A DNA stretch of 64,000 bases from an uncultured Eubacteriales bacterium (GTDB taxonomy: Bacteria; Bacillota; Clostridia; Christensenellales; Aristaeellaceae), in contig CACWXP010000009.1 in the NCBI GenBank assembly GCA_902764875.1, forward strand, positions 59,762 through 123,761, written 5' to 3'. The stretch's first letter is position 1; the number at the start of each line of letters is the position of its first letter. The translations under genes and the position numbers were made by a program. The notes under the pieces are model-generated. The model worked only from the letters and a program-made list of their open reading frames with translations. It made no database searches and was not told where the DNA came from. Below are positions 1 to 8,209 of this stretch, piece after piece.

Positions 1-933
1 GATATGGGCAATGTAATTCAGCAACGCGTTCAGCGCTGTGTTACCCGTGTAGGTGGTGATTTCCTTCACCGGCAGCTCCGCCACATATTGTTTCAGATAC
101 TGACCCAGCGTATGATAGTCCCCCGCTTCGTACAGTTCATACAGGGTGCGGATGCTGTGGCGGAAATCGTGGCGCGTCCGTTCCGACGTTTTGATATACC
201 GCTGCTGGGAGTCAAACTGGTTCATCTGCATTTCCAGCAGACGGCTTTGCTCCCGGGCTTCCATCGCGATCTTCGTATCCCAGATTGTGACATAAAACGC
301 CGCCGTCTGGAGTCCCCAGATCACCAGCATCGTGCCATACGCAGCTGTCTGCAGCATCATCTGCCCCCGGTCGTAATAAATGTCGTCATGGACCGGCCGC
401 AGCAACAGATTGCAGACAAAAAGGGCCAGGGAGAGGGCCGTGATGATCACCCAGCTGCGCCGCGGCATCGGCTGATCCACCACCCGGCTGCCATACCTGA
501 GAAATGCGTTCGCCAGAAGCAGGACAAAAACGCACCCGAGGCAGAGAAAGATCGCGGAGGATTGAAGCATATCCGTTTTTTCACTGAAGGACAGACCCAG
601 CAGAGCATCAATACACTGGGACAAATTGGACAGAACGGACAGCAGGCCCAAAGCAACGGAAAAGACGCCCAGCACCTTGAACAGAGGTGCCTTGACACTC
701 CACCGGTAACCCGAGAAGCAGATCGCGAGCAGCGGGAAAAGCAGATCATTTTCACCCAATGGGAATACCGTGTTCAGCCAGGCCGCGCCCGCGGCCAGCA
801 GCAGGAGCCCCGGAATTTCCACCAGCAATGTCCGGTGCAGCCCGAAACGAAGCTGATTCCGCATAGGCATCAGGCACAGCATCGCGGTCGGGACGATAAT
901 CAGATACGACAGAAAATACTGCAGGTACAGCAT
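1..933 (-). CDS. GHKL-type sensor histidine kinase, C-terminus outside window
   Basis: Reading the minus strand from an ATG at 933 gives 311 residues with no stop before the left edge, so the gene is incomplete. The first ~200 residues are a series of hydrophobic helices, a multi-pass membrane sensor. Around residue 254 lies RHDFRHSIR, the phospho-acceptor region typical of AgrC/GHKL kinases, and then a helix and NTALNALLNYIA, the start of the N-box of the ATPase domain. GGAGG sits 8 nt before the ATG. Such kinases usually sense peptides or small ligands and phosphorylate a LytTR regulator; that partner would lie left of the window. The family call is firm, the signal unknown. Confidence 0.85.
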   Translation of the reverse strand, partial: MLYLQYFLSYLIIVPTAMLCLMPMRNQLRFGLHRTLLVEIPGLLLLAAGAAWLNTVFPLGENDLLFPLLAICFSGYRWSVKAPLFKVLGVFSVALGLLSVLSNLSQCIDALLGLSFSEKTDMLQSSAIFLCLGCVFVLLLANAFLRYGSRVVDQPMPRRSWVIITALSLALFVCNLLLRPVHDDIYYDRGQMMLQTAAYGTMLVIWGLQTAAFYVTIWDTKIAMEAREQSRLLEMQMNQFDSQQRYIKTSERTRHDFRHSIRTLYELYEAGDYHTLGQYLKQYVAELPVKEITTYTGNTALNALLNYIAHI

Positions 934-994
934 GTCGGGTTTCCTCCAGGATGATTGCGGCAGTTGGTTGATAAACCTGCAAAAAACTCAAACC

Positions 995-1023
995 ATTATA
1001 TTTTCAATTCCCTTTCAAGTCAA
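995..1023 (-). promoter_or_regulatory. sigma-A-type promoter of the GHKL kinase gene
   Basis: On the minus strand TTGACT (1023-1018) is followed after exactly 17 nt by TATAAT (1000-995). It lies about 60 nt upstream of the kinase start and points at it. Confidence 0.75.
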
Positions 1024-1114
1024 TCGTTGATCCGCCGCAAAATATGCGAAACAGCCCATTTCCTCAGGCCAGATGGAAGGGAGGCAAGGCCGGGCTCCAT
1101 GTCCCGGTGCAGCA

Positions 1115-1384
1115 ATGATTGGAAGAGAAAAGGAAAAAAAGATCCTTCAGGATTGTCTCAACAGCAAACGCCCCGAATTTCTCGCTGTATACGGGCGACG
1201 GAGAGTCGGAAAAACCTATCTGATCAGGAATTTCTTTCGGGAGCATTTTTCGTTCTATACAACCGGTGTGGCTAAACTGAACACCAGGCAGCAGCTTCGT
1301 GTCTTTCATGAAGCCCTGCAAAAATACGGAGATGAAAGCCGGGCGATGCCGGCAGATTGGCTGGAAGCCTTTTTTTTCATATGA
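1115..1384 (+). pseudogene. Truncated archaeal-type AAA ATPase (N-terminal fragment)
   Basis: About 89 residues from the ATG at 1115 match the start of the large ATP-binding proteins that pair an AAA domain with a DUF234-like C-terminus (usually 400-480 residues). The fragment begins MIGREKEKKIL and has a Walker A GRRRVGKTYL near residue 26. It ends in a stop right after WLEAF, at a run of eight T bases (about 1371-1378), so a slippage frameshift or deletion removed the rest. No good ribosome site precedes the ATG. What follows is a new promoter and an unrelated gene, so the remainder is gone rather than shifted. Probably non-functional. Confidence 0.7.
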
Positions 1385-1429
1385 GTATCGCATGATTTAT
1401 CAAGAACGAAAGATGAGCCGGGTTCTTTC

Positions 1430-1457
1430 TTGACATTTTTATATAATTTCATAGAAT
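1430..1457 (+). promoter_or_regulatory. Promoter of the HTH regulator gene
   Basis: TTGACA at 1430-1435, a 16-nt spacer, then TAGAAT at 1452-1457; AT-rich flanks, 33 nt before the ATG at 1490. Confidence 0.65.
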
Positions 1458-1489
1458 ATTGGTATAAATGCAAAAAGGGGGCATTTACA

Positions 1490-2278
1490 ATGGTTTATGA
1501 TAAAAATCGCTTCATCAATAATGTCTATGAACTGGCGAAGCAGCAAAAGCTGAAAATCGGTGAACTTGAAACCGCCTGCGGTGTCAGTGTTGGTTATTTT
1601 GCCCGCCTTCGCCAAGGAGACAAGAATGCCGCCCCGGGGGTGGATTTATTGATAAAACTGGCAAATCGCCTGTCTGTCTCGGTGGACTCTCTTTTGTTTT
1701 TCGATTTCACCCAGGCCACCGGTTCTGATCAAAAGCTTCAGAGTTATATGGATAAACTCATTCGGGAAACGGAAACCCACCAGCTTGTCTGGCAAAGGGA
1801 TTTGTCCGGGAACGGCTATCCCCTGCCGATGAACCCGAACGGCACTTCAGCCCATCCGCTTTTTGCTTCAAAAGAAATATCGCTTTCCGATGATGAAGAG
1901 AAAGCTGAAAATGATCTTCCTGATCATGCGCGTTTATCGCTGGTTGTTTATCATTCCGTGTTCCGCCCGGATCAGGATGATCTTTCCGCCCTGGAGATCT
2001 ACCGCTGTTCTTTCCCCCATAAAAGAACGCTTTATCTGTCCGTAGTGGTCAAACCCGATCCGGTTGTATCCGCTCCCGCCCGGTGGACGGAACTGGAGCT
2101 GCTGATGACCGAAGAAGGACTCGCTTCTCCGGTACCATTTGCGCATACGGATCACGAGCAACCCGGTTGCCTTGATAAGACGTTGATTCGCTTGTTGGAT
2201 ACAGTGAAAGGCGCATTAACGGCCCCAAAGCTGTCCCCGAAAGCCTGTGCGATGATTGATGACTATCTGGTTGATTGA
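1490..2278 (+). CDS. Xre-family helix-turn-helix protein with uncharacterised C-terminal domain
   Basis: A 262-residue protein. Residues ~5-65 form a cI/Xre-type HTH (segments LKIGELETACGVS and VDLLIKLANRLSVSVDSLL). The following ~195 residues contain no motif I recognise; they look like a soluble alpha/beta sensory or effector domain. The start at 1490 is preferred over an upstream in-frame ATG because AAGGGGG lies ~8 nt before it and the HTH begins directly after it. Monocistronic with its own promoter; the next gene converges from the right. Likely a DNA-binding regulator; target unknown. Confidence 0.75.
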   Translation: MVYDKNRFINNVYELAKQQKLKIGELETACGVSVGYFARLRQGDKNAAPGVDLLIKLANRLSVSVDSLLFFDFTQATGSDQKLQSYMDKLIRETETHQLVWQRDLSGNGYPLPMNPNGTSAHPLFASKEISLSDDEEKAENDLPDHARLSLVVYHSVFRPDQDDLSALEIYRCSFPHKRTLYLSVVVKPDPVVSAPARWTELELLMTEEGLASPVPFAHTDHEQPGCLDKTLIRLLDTVKGALTAPKLSPKACAMIDDYLVD

Positions 2279-2335
2279 ATGCCATGAGGATATCCGATTG
2301 AAACAATTCCTGCTTTCCGCCCATTGCCCGGATCG

Positions 2336-3382
2336 TTATGCCTTTGCGAGCACTGTACAGGTACTGACGCCCCACTTCTTCATCATCCGGACATCGCTGA
2401 AACCCGCATGACGCAGGATGTCCATCTCATGTTCCGCCAGCAGTGGCGTATCATAGTGATAGAACTCGTCATCGGAAAGCCCCTGCTCCTTTTTCAGCTG
2501 AGCAAGATTCCTGAAGTATTCTTTCTCCATTTCCTCTGATTCCGCAAAATAATCCGTCAGGACGAAAACACCGCCTTCCTTCAGCGCATCATGCAGTTTT
2601 CTGTATAACTGCGCCTTCTTTTCCGCGGAAAAATGATGCAGTGATTCCACCGATACCGCGGCATCATACTTTCCCTCGTCCAGTGGGACATCAAAGTACG
2701 ATGCCTGGATCAGCTTCAGGTTTTTCTCCGGAAACTTGGATTTAAGGGCATTGAGCATCGCATCGGACAGATCAATGCCCGTAACTTGTGCTGACGGGTT
2801 CAGGGAAAAGTATTCTTCCAGTTCAAGACCGGTGCCGCATCCCAGATCCAGCACCTGTGCATCTGCAGCCGCAGGCAGAAGGGATGCCGTATACGCATAG
2901 AATCGGGATGATCCCTCGATGTTCCTTCGCATGTGATCGTCGTAACCATTCACCCGGGATGCAAAGAAGTCATTCATTCTTTCAAGCCTGACATGATTTT
3001 CTGATGCCTGCTCCTGAAAGAATTCTATCTCTTCTCCCAACGGTCCGATGCAAAATGCCATCCGCGCCAGGAATTCAGGATCGGAGTGGATCACAATATC
3101 TTTCGGTTCAATAAAAACCTCGTATCCGGCAGCCCTGACTTTTGCAATGATGCCGTCAACATCATCCGTTGAAAAAGCAACATGACGGATCGCGCCTTTG
3201 GTCCTGACCCCTTCTCCGTTGCAGAAGATTTCGAGTAATCCGTTGCCGGAATCCATCATGATGCCTTCCGGCCATTCTCTGACAGCAGAAAATCCAAGCA
3301 CATTCAGGTAAAAATCCCTGGCCCGTTCGAATTCTTCTTTGGTTCCGCACTTCATGGAGATGTGGTGAATTCCCTTGATCAT
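2336..3382 (-). CDS. VOC (glyoxalase-fold) domain fused to a class I SAM methyltransferase
   Basis: One 348-residue frame holds two domains. Residues 1-~125 are a vicinal-oxygen-chelate/glyoxalase domain starting MIKGIHHISMKC, with a second beta module RHVAFSTDDVDGII and a closing EEIEFFQ; the H and E positions fit a metal-binding VOC fold. Residues ~130-348 are a class I methyltransferase with motif I VLDLGCGTGLELEEYF, the acidic VTGIDLS strand and ESLHHFSAEKK. GGCGGAG precedes the ATG. There is no stop or break between the domains, so this looks like a true fusion. Substrate unknown; small-molecule detoxification or antibiotic modification would fit but is inference. Confidence 0.8.
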   Translation of the reverse strand: MIKGIHHISMKCGTKEEFERARDFYLNVLGFSAVREWPEGIMMDSGNGLLEIFCNGEGVRTKGAIRHVAFSTDDVDGIIAKVRAAGYEVFIEPKDIVIHSDPEFLARMAFCIGPLGEEIEFFQEQASENHVRLERMNDFFASRVNGYDDHMRRNIEGSSRFYAYTASLLPAAADAQVLDLGCGTGLELEEYFSLNPSAQVTGIDLSDAMLNALKSKFPEKNLKLIQASYFDVPLDEGKYDAAVSVESLHHFSAEKKAQLYRKLHDALKEGGVFVLTDYFAESEEMEKEYFRNLAQLKKEQGLSDDEFYHYDTPLLAEHEMDILRHAGFSDVRMMKKWGVSTCTVLAKA

Positions 3383-3383
3383 T

Positions 3384-3666
3384 TTGCTCCGCCTTTCCCG
3401 CTGATTCCGGATCCAGGCTGAAACACATGCTCAGTTCATTCCGATCGTCTTCACGCCGGTAATGAAAAGAAGAAGCAGTCTGCCGGATGATGTTCAGCCC
3501 CCATCCCGCCTCTGTCAAGCATGTCAAACTCCTTCTCCTCCGCCGCGGCTGCGGTGGGGTCAAAGGGAATGCCGTCATCTGCAAGGACAACCCACAATTC
3601 CCCGTTTTGTTTTTCGCAGGAAAAATCAAGGTTCTTTGCCCCCGAATAATGCACGATGATTGCTTT
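3384..3666 (-). pseudogene. Remnant of an RsbW/SpoIIAB-type anti-sigma serine kinase
   Basis: Between the ABC-F stop and the VOC-methyltransferase start, minus-strand translation gives AIIVHYSGAKNLDF, then LADDGIPFDP, then DRGGMG, the N-box, G1 and G2 regions of a HATPase_c_2 domain. The frame breaks at a run of five G (plus-strand C run 3498-3502); dropping one G restores GLNIIRQTASSFHYRR and NELSMCFSLD, the expected family ending. The N-terminal ~60 residues are missing because the remnant begins directly after the ABC-F stop codon. 5'-truncated and frameshifted; the single-base break could be a sequencing error, the truncation cannot. The 3' limit is uncertain. Confidence 0.65.
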
Positions 3667-3667
3667 A

Positions 3668-5584
3668 TCATAAGCCGCTGTCCTGAGCTTCGCTCAGTGT
3701 TTCCCACGTCGCATACAGCTGCTCAATTTCTTCCTTCAGCCGGTTATAGGCCTTTGTCTTCTCCTGGGCCGCCTCCGGATCCGCCCAGGTTTCCGGATCC
3801 GCAAGCTCCTTCTCCATTTCTTCGGCCTCTTTCTCCGCCTTTGAAATGGCTTCCTCCGCCTTCTTCAGCTTCTCCTGTGCTGCCTTCAGGCGCTGCTGTT
3901 CCTCCCGGCTCCGCTTCTTTTCCTTGTCGATGGCCGTCCGGGTCATGCCTGCGGTCTCCCCGTCCGGCTCCGCGTCCCGGCTTACCTTGGCCAGATAGCT
4001 GTCGTAGTTTCCCAGATACTCCCTGATTCCGTCCTCTTCCAGCACGAACACTTTCTCCGCGAACCGGTTGATGAAATACCGGTCGTGGCTCACCGCCAGA
4101 ATCGTCCCCGGATAGTCCGCCAGCGCGTCCTCCAGCACCTCCCGGCTGTCCATGTCCAGGTGGTTCGTCGGCTCGTCCAGCAGCAGCACGTTGTCCTTCC
4201 GCAGCATCAGTTCCGTCAGGGCCACCCGGCCCTTCTCCCCGCCGCTCAGGGTGTCAATCAGCGCAAAAACATCGTCCCCCGTAAACAGGAACATGCCAAG
4301 CGCCCCGCGCACCTCATATTGCTCCATCCGCGGAAACCGGTCCCAAACCTCGTCCAGCACCGTTTTCTGCGGGTGCAGCCCGGCCTGATGCTGGTCGTAG
4401 TATCCGATATCCACGCCCGTGCCCCAGCGGATGCTGCCGTGATCCGGCTTCTCCTCCCCCGTCAGACACCGCAGCAGCGTGGTCTTCCCCGTACCGTTGT
4501 CGCCGATCAGGGCAATGCGTTCTCCCGCCCGGATGTGCATCCGAACGTTCCCGAAAAGCTTCCGTTCTCCGAAACTCTTTTCCAGGCCTTCCGTCTGAAG
4601 AACGTCCTCGCCTGTCCGCCGCCGCGTGTCAAACCGGAAGGACACCGTGCCCTCCTCCTGGGGTTTTTCAAGGCGTTCGATTTTCTCCAGGCGTTTTTCC
4701 CGGCTCCGGGCCAGGCGGATGCTTTTCTCCCGGTTGAACCGTTTGTACATCGCGATCACGGCTTCCTGCCGGGCAATCTCCTTCTGCTGCAGCTCCCAGG
4801 CCTTCATCCGGGTTTCGTAAACCTCCGCCCGCTTCTCCGTGTATTGCGTATAGTTCCCCGTGTAGGTCTCCACCGTCCCAAGGATCAGTTCCGCCATCCG
4901 GTTGCAGACGTGGTCCAGGAAGTATCGGTCGTGGCTGATCACCAGCACGGCCCCGCGATAGCTGTTCAGGTATTCCTCCAGCCAGGTGATGCTCTTCAGA
5001 TCCAGGTGGTTCGTCGGCTCGTCCAGCAGCAGCAGGTCCGGTTCGCTCAGCAGCATCCGCCCAAGGCAGAGCCGCGTCCGCTCCCCGCCGCTCAGGCGTC
5101 CGGTCTCCATCTCCCGCATTTCCCAGAGCTTCAGTCCCTTCAAAACCCCCGTCACCTGGGACCGCCAGCCGTATCCGTTCTGCCGTTCAAAAGCCCTCGT
5201 CAGCGCGTCGTATCGCCCGCCCAGCCGCCGAAGCGTTTCCGGATCCCCGCCGTGCTCGACCATCTCCAGCTCCAGCGCCCGCATCTCTTCTTCCATCCGA
5301 ACAACCGGATCGAAAACCTTTTCCAGCACTTCCTGAACCGTTTCCTTTCCGCTCAGTTCGCCCTGCTGCGCAAGGTACCCGATCCGCAGTCCCTTCTGAA
5401 TGTTGACAGAGCCGCCGTCGGCTGTTTCCTCGCCGGCAATGATCTTCATCAGCGTGCTCTTGCCGCACCCGTTGACCCCGACCAGACCCATCCGGTCCGC
5501 CTCCTGCAGGGTAAACGAAACATTCTTCAGCACCTCGTGGGTGCCGAAGCTTTTCTTCACTTCCTGCAGTGCGAGAATAATCAT
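3668..5584 (-). CDS. ABC-F family ATPase (YdiF/Uup-like, ribosome-associated)
   Basis: 638 residues with two ABC cassettes and no membrane segments. The first cassette has Walker A GVNGCGKST and signature LSGGERTRL; the second has GDNGTGKTT and LSGGEKGRV; both have DEPTNHLD Walker B blocks. Between them lies a basic helical linker (residues ~235-320) of the P-site tRNA-interaction type. The last ~80 residues are a charged coiled coil. Length and architecture match the YdiF/Uup subgroup of translation factors that act on stalled ribosomes; some ABC-F proteins give antibiotic protection, and sequence inspection alone cannot decide that. The ORF ends directly against a degraded anti-sigma kinase remnant. 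Confidence 0.9.
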   Translation of the reverse strand: MIILALQEVKKSFGTHEVLKNVSFTLQEADRMGLVGVNGCGKSTLMKIIAGEETADGGSVNIQKGLRIGYLAQQGELSGKETVQEVLEKVFDPVVRMEEEMRALELEMVEHGGDPETLRRLGGRYDALTRAFERQNGYGWRSQVTGVLKGLKLWEMREMETGRLSGGERTRLCLGRMLLSEPDLLLLDEPTNHLDLKSITWLEEYLNSYRGAVLVISHDRYFLDHVCNRMAELILGTVETYTGNYTQYTEKRAEVYETRMKAWELQQKEIARQEAVIAMYKRFNREKSIRLARSREKRLEKIERLEKPQEEGTVSFRFDTRRRTGEDVLQTEGLEKSFGERKLFGNVRMHIRAGERIALIGDNGTGKTTLLRCLTGEEKPDHGSIRWGTGVDIGYYDQHQAGLHPQKTVLDEVWDRFPRMEQYEVRGALGMFLFTGDDVFALIDTLSGGEKGRVALTELMLRKDNVLLLDEPTNHLDMDSREVLEDALADYPGTILAVSHDRYFINRFAEKVFVLEEDGIREYLGNYDSYLAKVSRDAEPDGETAGMTRTAIDKEKKRSREEQQRLKAAQEKLKKAEEAISKAEKEAEEMEKELADPETWADPEAAQEKTKAYNRLKEEIEQLYATWETLSEAQDSGL

Positions 5585-5715
5585 CGTCCCGTTCCGTCCT
5601 GTTCTACTCTATCTTTTCAGCCTTTTATCTTCTCCGTCCTGGCCGGCTGAATCTGTCTCTGTGGTTTTGCCTTCTCCACCCTGGCCGGCAGAATCTGCTT
5701 TTTGCTTCTTCACTG

Positions 5716-6525
5716 TCAATCTGCTTCCCCAAGCCGGAAAAGATTCCCGATCTCGTCCCGCAGTGCCACCTGCAGCGAAACGTCCGCCCCAACCCGGATT
5801 CCTTCCCGCGTCATGGCATTCTCGGAAACCCGCCGGGCCAGCGCCGGCGTGTTGTTTTCCCCGCTCAGATGCCCGAGAATCAGGTGTTTCGTTCCCCCGG
5901 CGATCAGCTGCAGCAGCGCTGCCGCGCAGGCTTCGTTGCTCAGGTGTCCTTTATTTCCCAGGATCCGCGCTTTCAGCAGCTGGTTGTATCTCGGATTCGT
6001 CCGCAGCATATCCGGGTCGTGGTTGCTTTCCAGCAGCACCAGCGTACTCCCCGCGATCCTCTCAAAGACCTTTTCCGTAAAAACCCCCAGGTCCGTCGCC
6101 GTGGAAACGCTCAGGTTCCCGCCCCAAAGCCGGTAACCCACGGGATCAGCCGCGTCGTGGGGAATCGAAAAGGGTTCCACGCCGATGTCGCCCAGCCAGA
6201 ATCCCTTTCCGCTCTGCACCGTCCGGATCAGTTCCCCCGGAACTTTTCCGATCTTCCCGTCCATCGCCCGCCAGGTTTCCCCCGTTGCAAAGATCGGCAG
6301 GTGGTACTTCCGCGCCATCACTCCCGCGCCGAGGATATGGTCCGAGTGTTCGTGGGTAATCAGCACACCGCTCAGCGTTTCCGGCGCCACTCCGATCTTC
6401 TCCAGCGCCGCCGAAATGCAGCTCCCCGTTTTTCCCGCGTCGATCAGAAGCCGCGTCTTCCCCGCCTGCAGGAACAGAGCGTTCCCGCTGGAACCCGAAT
6501 AAAGGGGGCAGAAATACATCTCCAT
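5716..6525 (-). CDS. WalJ/YycJ-like MBL-fold metallo-hydrolase
   Basis: 269 residues. The opening MEMYFCPLYSGSSGNALFL and the LITHEHSDHILG metal motif near residue 65 are typical of the WalJ (YycJ) group, a Firmicute MBL hydrolase linked to the WalKR cell-wall regulon and to 5'-exonuclease-like activity. Further metal ligands are seen in SIPHDAADP and LGHLSGEN. The ATG at 6525 is chosen because AAAGGGGG lies 9 nt upstream; a TTG seven codons earlier would swallow that ribosome site. It follows the licD-like gene by 24 nt and may be co-transcribed with it. There is no walRK nearby, so the usual context is missing. Confidence 0.85.
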   Translation of the reverse strand: MEMYFCPLYSGSSGNALFLQAGKTRLLIDAGKTGSCISAALEKIGVAPETLSGVLITHEHSDHILGAGVMARKYHLPIFATGETWRAMDGKIGKVPGELIRTVQSGKGFWLGDIGVEPFSIPHDAADPVGYRLWGGNLSVSTATDLGVFTEKVFERIAGSTLVLLESNHDPDMLRTNPRYNQLLKARILGNKGHLSNEACAAALLQLIAGGTKHLILGHLSGENNTPALARRVSENAMTREGIRVGADVSLQVALRDEIGNLFRLGEAD

Positions 6526-6549
6526 GTAAACTCTGCCCCCTTTCAAATA

Positions 6550-7293
6550 TTATAAATCCAAATGCTTGGCAACCCGCTCCTCCACCGGCAGCGGCGTCAT
6601 ATAATCCGGCCCGAACAAAACCGTCAGCACCTCGTCGTACTTCTTCGGCACCAGGCACTCCACGTCCTCAAAGGGCTTCCGGATCTTTTCCGCAAACTGC
6701 TCCGGATGCCAGACATGCGTCATCAGCTCAAACGCCCCGTTGGACATGTGAAGGTCGTTTCCTTCCCTGATCCGGGTTGAAACCCGCTCATACCGCCGCG
6801 CTTTCCACGCATAGCTGAACGGCAGTCCCATGAGGTGCGTGGCCCGCAGCAGAATCCGGTTCTTCAGCCCGAACCGGCTGTAATCAACCTTTTTCTTCAT
6901 CATTCCCTGCAGCAGGTGCAAATGAAGCAGATGCATTTTACGCCGGATCCCTTCCGGCGGAAGCGGGTCCAGAATAAAGAAATCTGTGAACGCCGCGGCC
7001 TTTTCCGGATCCCGGTTCATCACCCGCGGAGTCCACGTGTCCAGATACGTCAGTTCAAACCGCCGGTCGCCTTCAATCGGATAAATCGCCCGGAATTTTG
7101 TGAACTGATCCCGGGTCATCAGCAGGTCCACGTCGTCGTCCCATGGGATGAATCCCTTGTGCCGGATACAGCCCAGAAGCGTTCCGCACATCAGGTTGTA
7201 TTCAATCCCGTTCCGATCGCAAACCGCCGTAATATCCCGAAGCTGCGCCAGCAGTTCCTCGTGGATTTCCTCAAGCGTCAGTTCTTTTTTCAT
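6550..7293 (-). CDS. LicD-family phosphotransferase
   Basis: 247 residues. The core EYNLMCGTLLGCIRHKG followed by FIPWDDDVDLLM near residue 50 is the nucleotidyltransferase-fold signature of LicD proteins, which move phosphocholine or similar phospho-alditol groups onto cell-surface polysaccharides. The start overlaps the end of the transketolase C-subunit gene by 23 nt and has GCGGAGG upstream, so translation is coupled. With the split transketolase and sugar transferase behind it this forms a four-gene unit for decorating a surface glycan. Whether the donor is CDP-choline or a CDP-polyol is not visible. Confidence 0.85.
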   Translation of the reverse strand: MKKELTLEEIHEELLAQLRDITAVCDRNGIEYNLMCGTLLGCIRHKGFIPWDDDVDLLMTRDQFTKFRAIYPIEGDRRFELTYLDTWTPRVMNRDPEKAAAFTDFFILDPLPPEGIRRKMHLLHLHLLQGMMKKKVDYSRFGLKNRILLRATHLMGLPFSYAWKARRYERVSTRIREGNDLHMSNGAFELMTHVWHPEQFAEKIRKPFEDVECLVPKKYDEVLTVLFGPDYMTPLPVEERVAKHLDL

Positions 7294-8209
7294 GGATCAT
7301 GGCCTCCGCCCGGTCCGCGATGGATTTCGCGTCCATTCCGTATGTTTCCCGAAGATACTGCTGGTCTCCGACCACCGTCGTAAAGCAGTCCTCCAGGCCG
7401 ATCCGCCGGATCCGGCATCCGTTCCCGAGTCCTGCGGCAATTTCACACACCGCGCTGCCGAATCCTCCGGTAATGTTATGTTCCTCCACCGTGATCACTG
7501 CCGCAAACCGCTCTGTCAGACGCGCAACCGCTGCTGTGTCCATGGGCTTAATGCAGGGAAAACTCACCACTTCCGCCCGGATGCCGCGTTTTTCGAGAAT
7601 CTCCGCCGCCTCCGTCGTCTGGGTCAGAATTCCCCCGGCGCTCAGCAGCGCGATATCTTCACCCTTCCGGAGGGTCAGTGCCTCCGGAGCCTTCCATCCG
7701 GAAATCTCCTCCTCATGAACCTTCGGTTCGTTCCCGCGTCCGAGACGAAGATAGCACGTGCCCTCGGTTGCAATCGCGGCCCGCGTTACCGTCGCAGCCT
7801 CCGCCGGATCCCCCGGCGTGAAGCACGTAATCCCGGGAATCGCCCGCATCACGGCCATGTCCTCCGTCGCGTGGTGGCTCATGCCGAGGCTGCCGTAAAC
7901 AAACCCGCCGCCGACGCAGACGATCTTCACGTTCGCCCCGGCGTAGGCGCAGTCGTTCCGGATCTGTTCCAGCGGCCGGATTGTCGGGAAATTCCCGATG
8001 GAGTAGACAAAAACAATCCGTCCCGTAGCTGCCAGCCCCGCTGCCATGCCGATCATGCCCTGTTCGGCAATGCCCGCATTCAGGATTCTGTCCGGAAACC
8101 GTTCCCGAACGGGCCGGAGCACACCAAAGCCCAGATCGCCTGTGATCAGAACGATCCGGTCGTTCGCCGCCATTTCCTCCAGAAGGACCCGCACAAACGC
8201 ATCTCTCAC
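7271..8209 (-). CDS. Transketolase C-terminal subunit (pyrimidine-binding/dimer half)
   Basis: 312 residues covering the pyrimidine-binding and C-terminal domains of transketolase/DXPS enzymes. NAGIAEQGMIGMAAGLA carries the catalytic Glu that activates TPP, followed by EEHNITGGFGSAVCE in the last domain. The start is a GTG at 8209 whose bases overlap the TGA stop of the N-terminal half (GTGA); GGAGG lies 9 nt ahead. The two halves together make one heterodimeric transketolase. Placement between LicD and a sugar transferase suggests it supplies an unusual sugar phosphate for a polysaccharide rather than serving general pentose metabolism, but that is inference. Confidence 0.87.
   Translation of the reverse strand: MRDAFVRVLLEEMAANDRIVLITGDLGFGVLRPVRERFPDRILNAGIAEQGMIGMAAGLAATGRIVFVYSIGNFPTIRPLEQIRNDCAYAGANVKIVCVGGGFVYGSLGMSHHATEDMAVMRAIPGITCFTPGDPAEAATVTRAAIATEGTCYLRLGRGNEPKVHEEEISGWKAPEALTLRKGEDIALLSAGGILTQTTEAAEILEKRGIRAEVVSFPCIKPMDTAAVARLTERFAAVITVEEHNITGGFGSAVCEIAAGLGNGCRIRRIGLEDCFTTVVGDQQYLRETYGMDAKSIADRAEAMIHEKRTDA

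Noticed and set aside
4085-5650. A 521-codon plus-strand frame opposite the ABC-F gene
   Set aside because: Antisense shadow; it reads P/R/H-rich text and has no ribosome site or motif.
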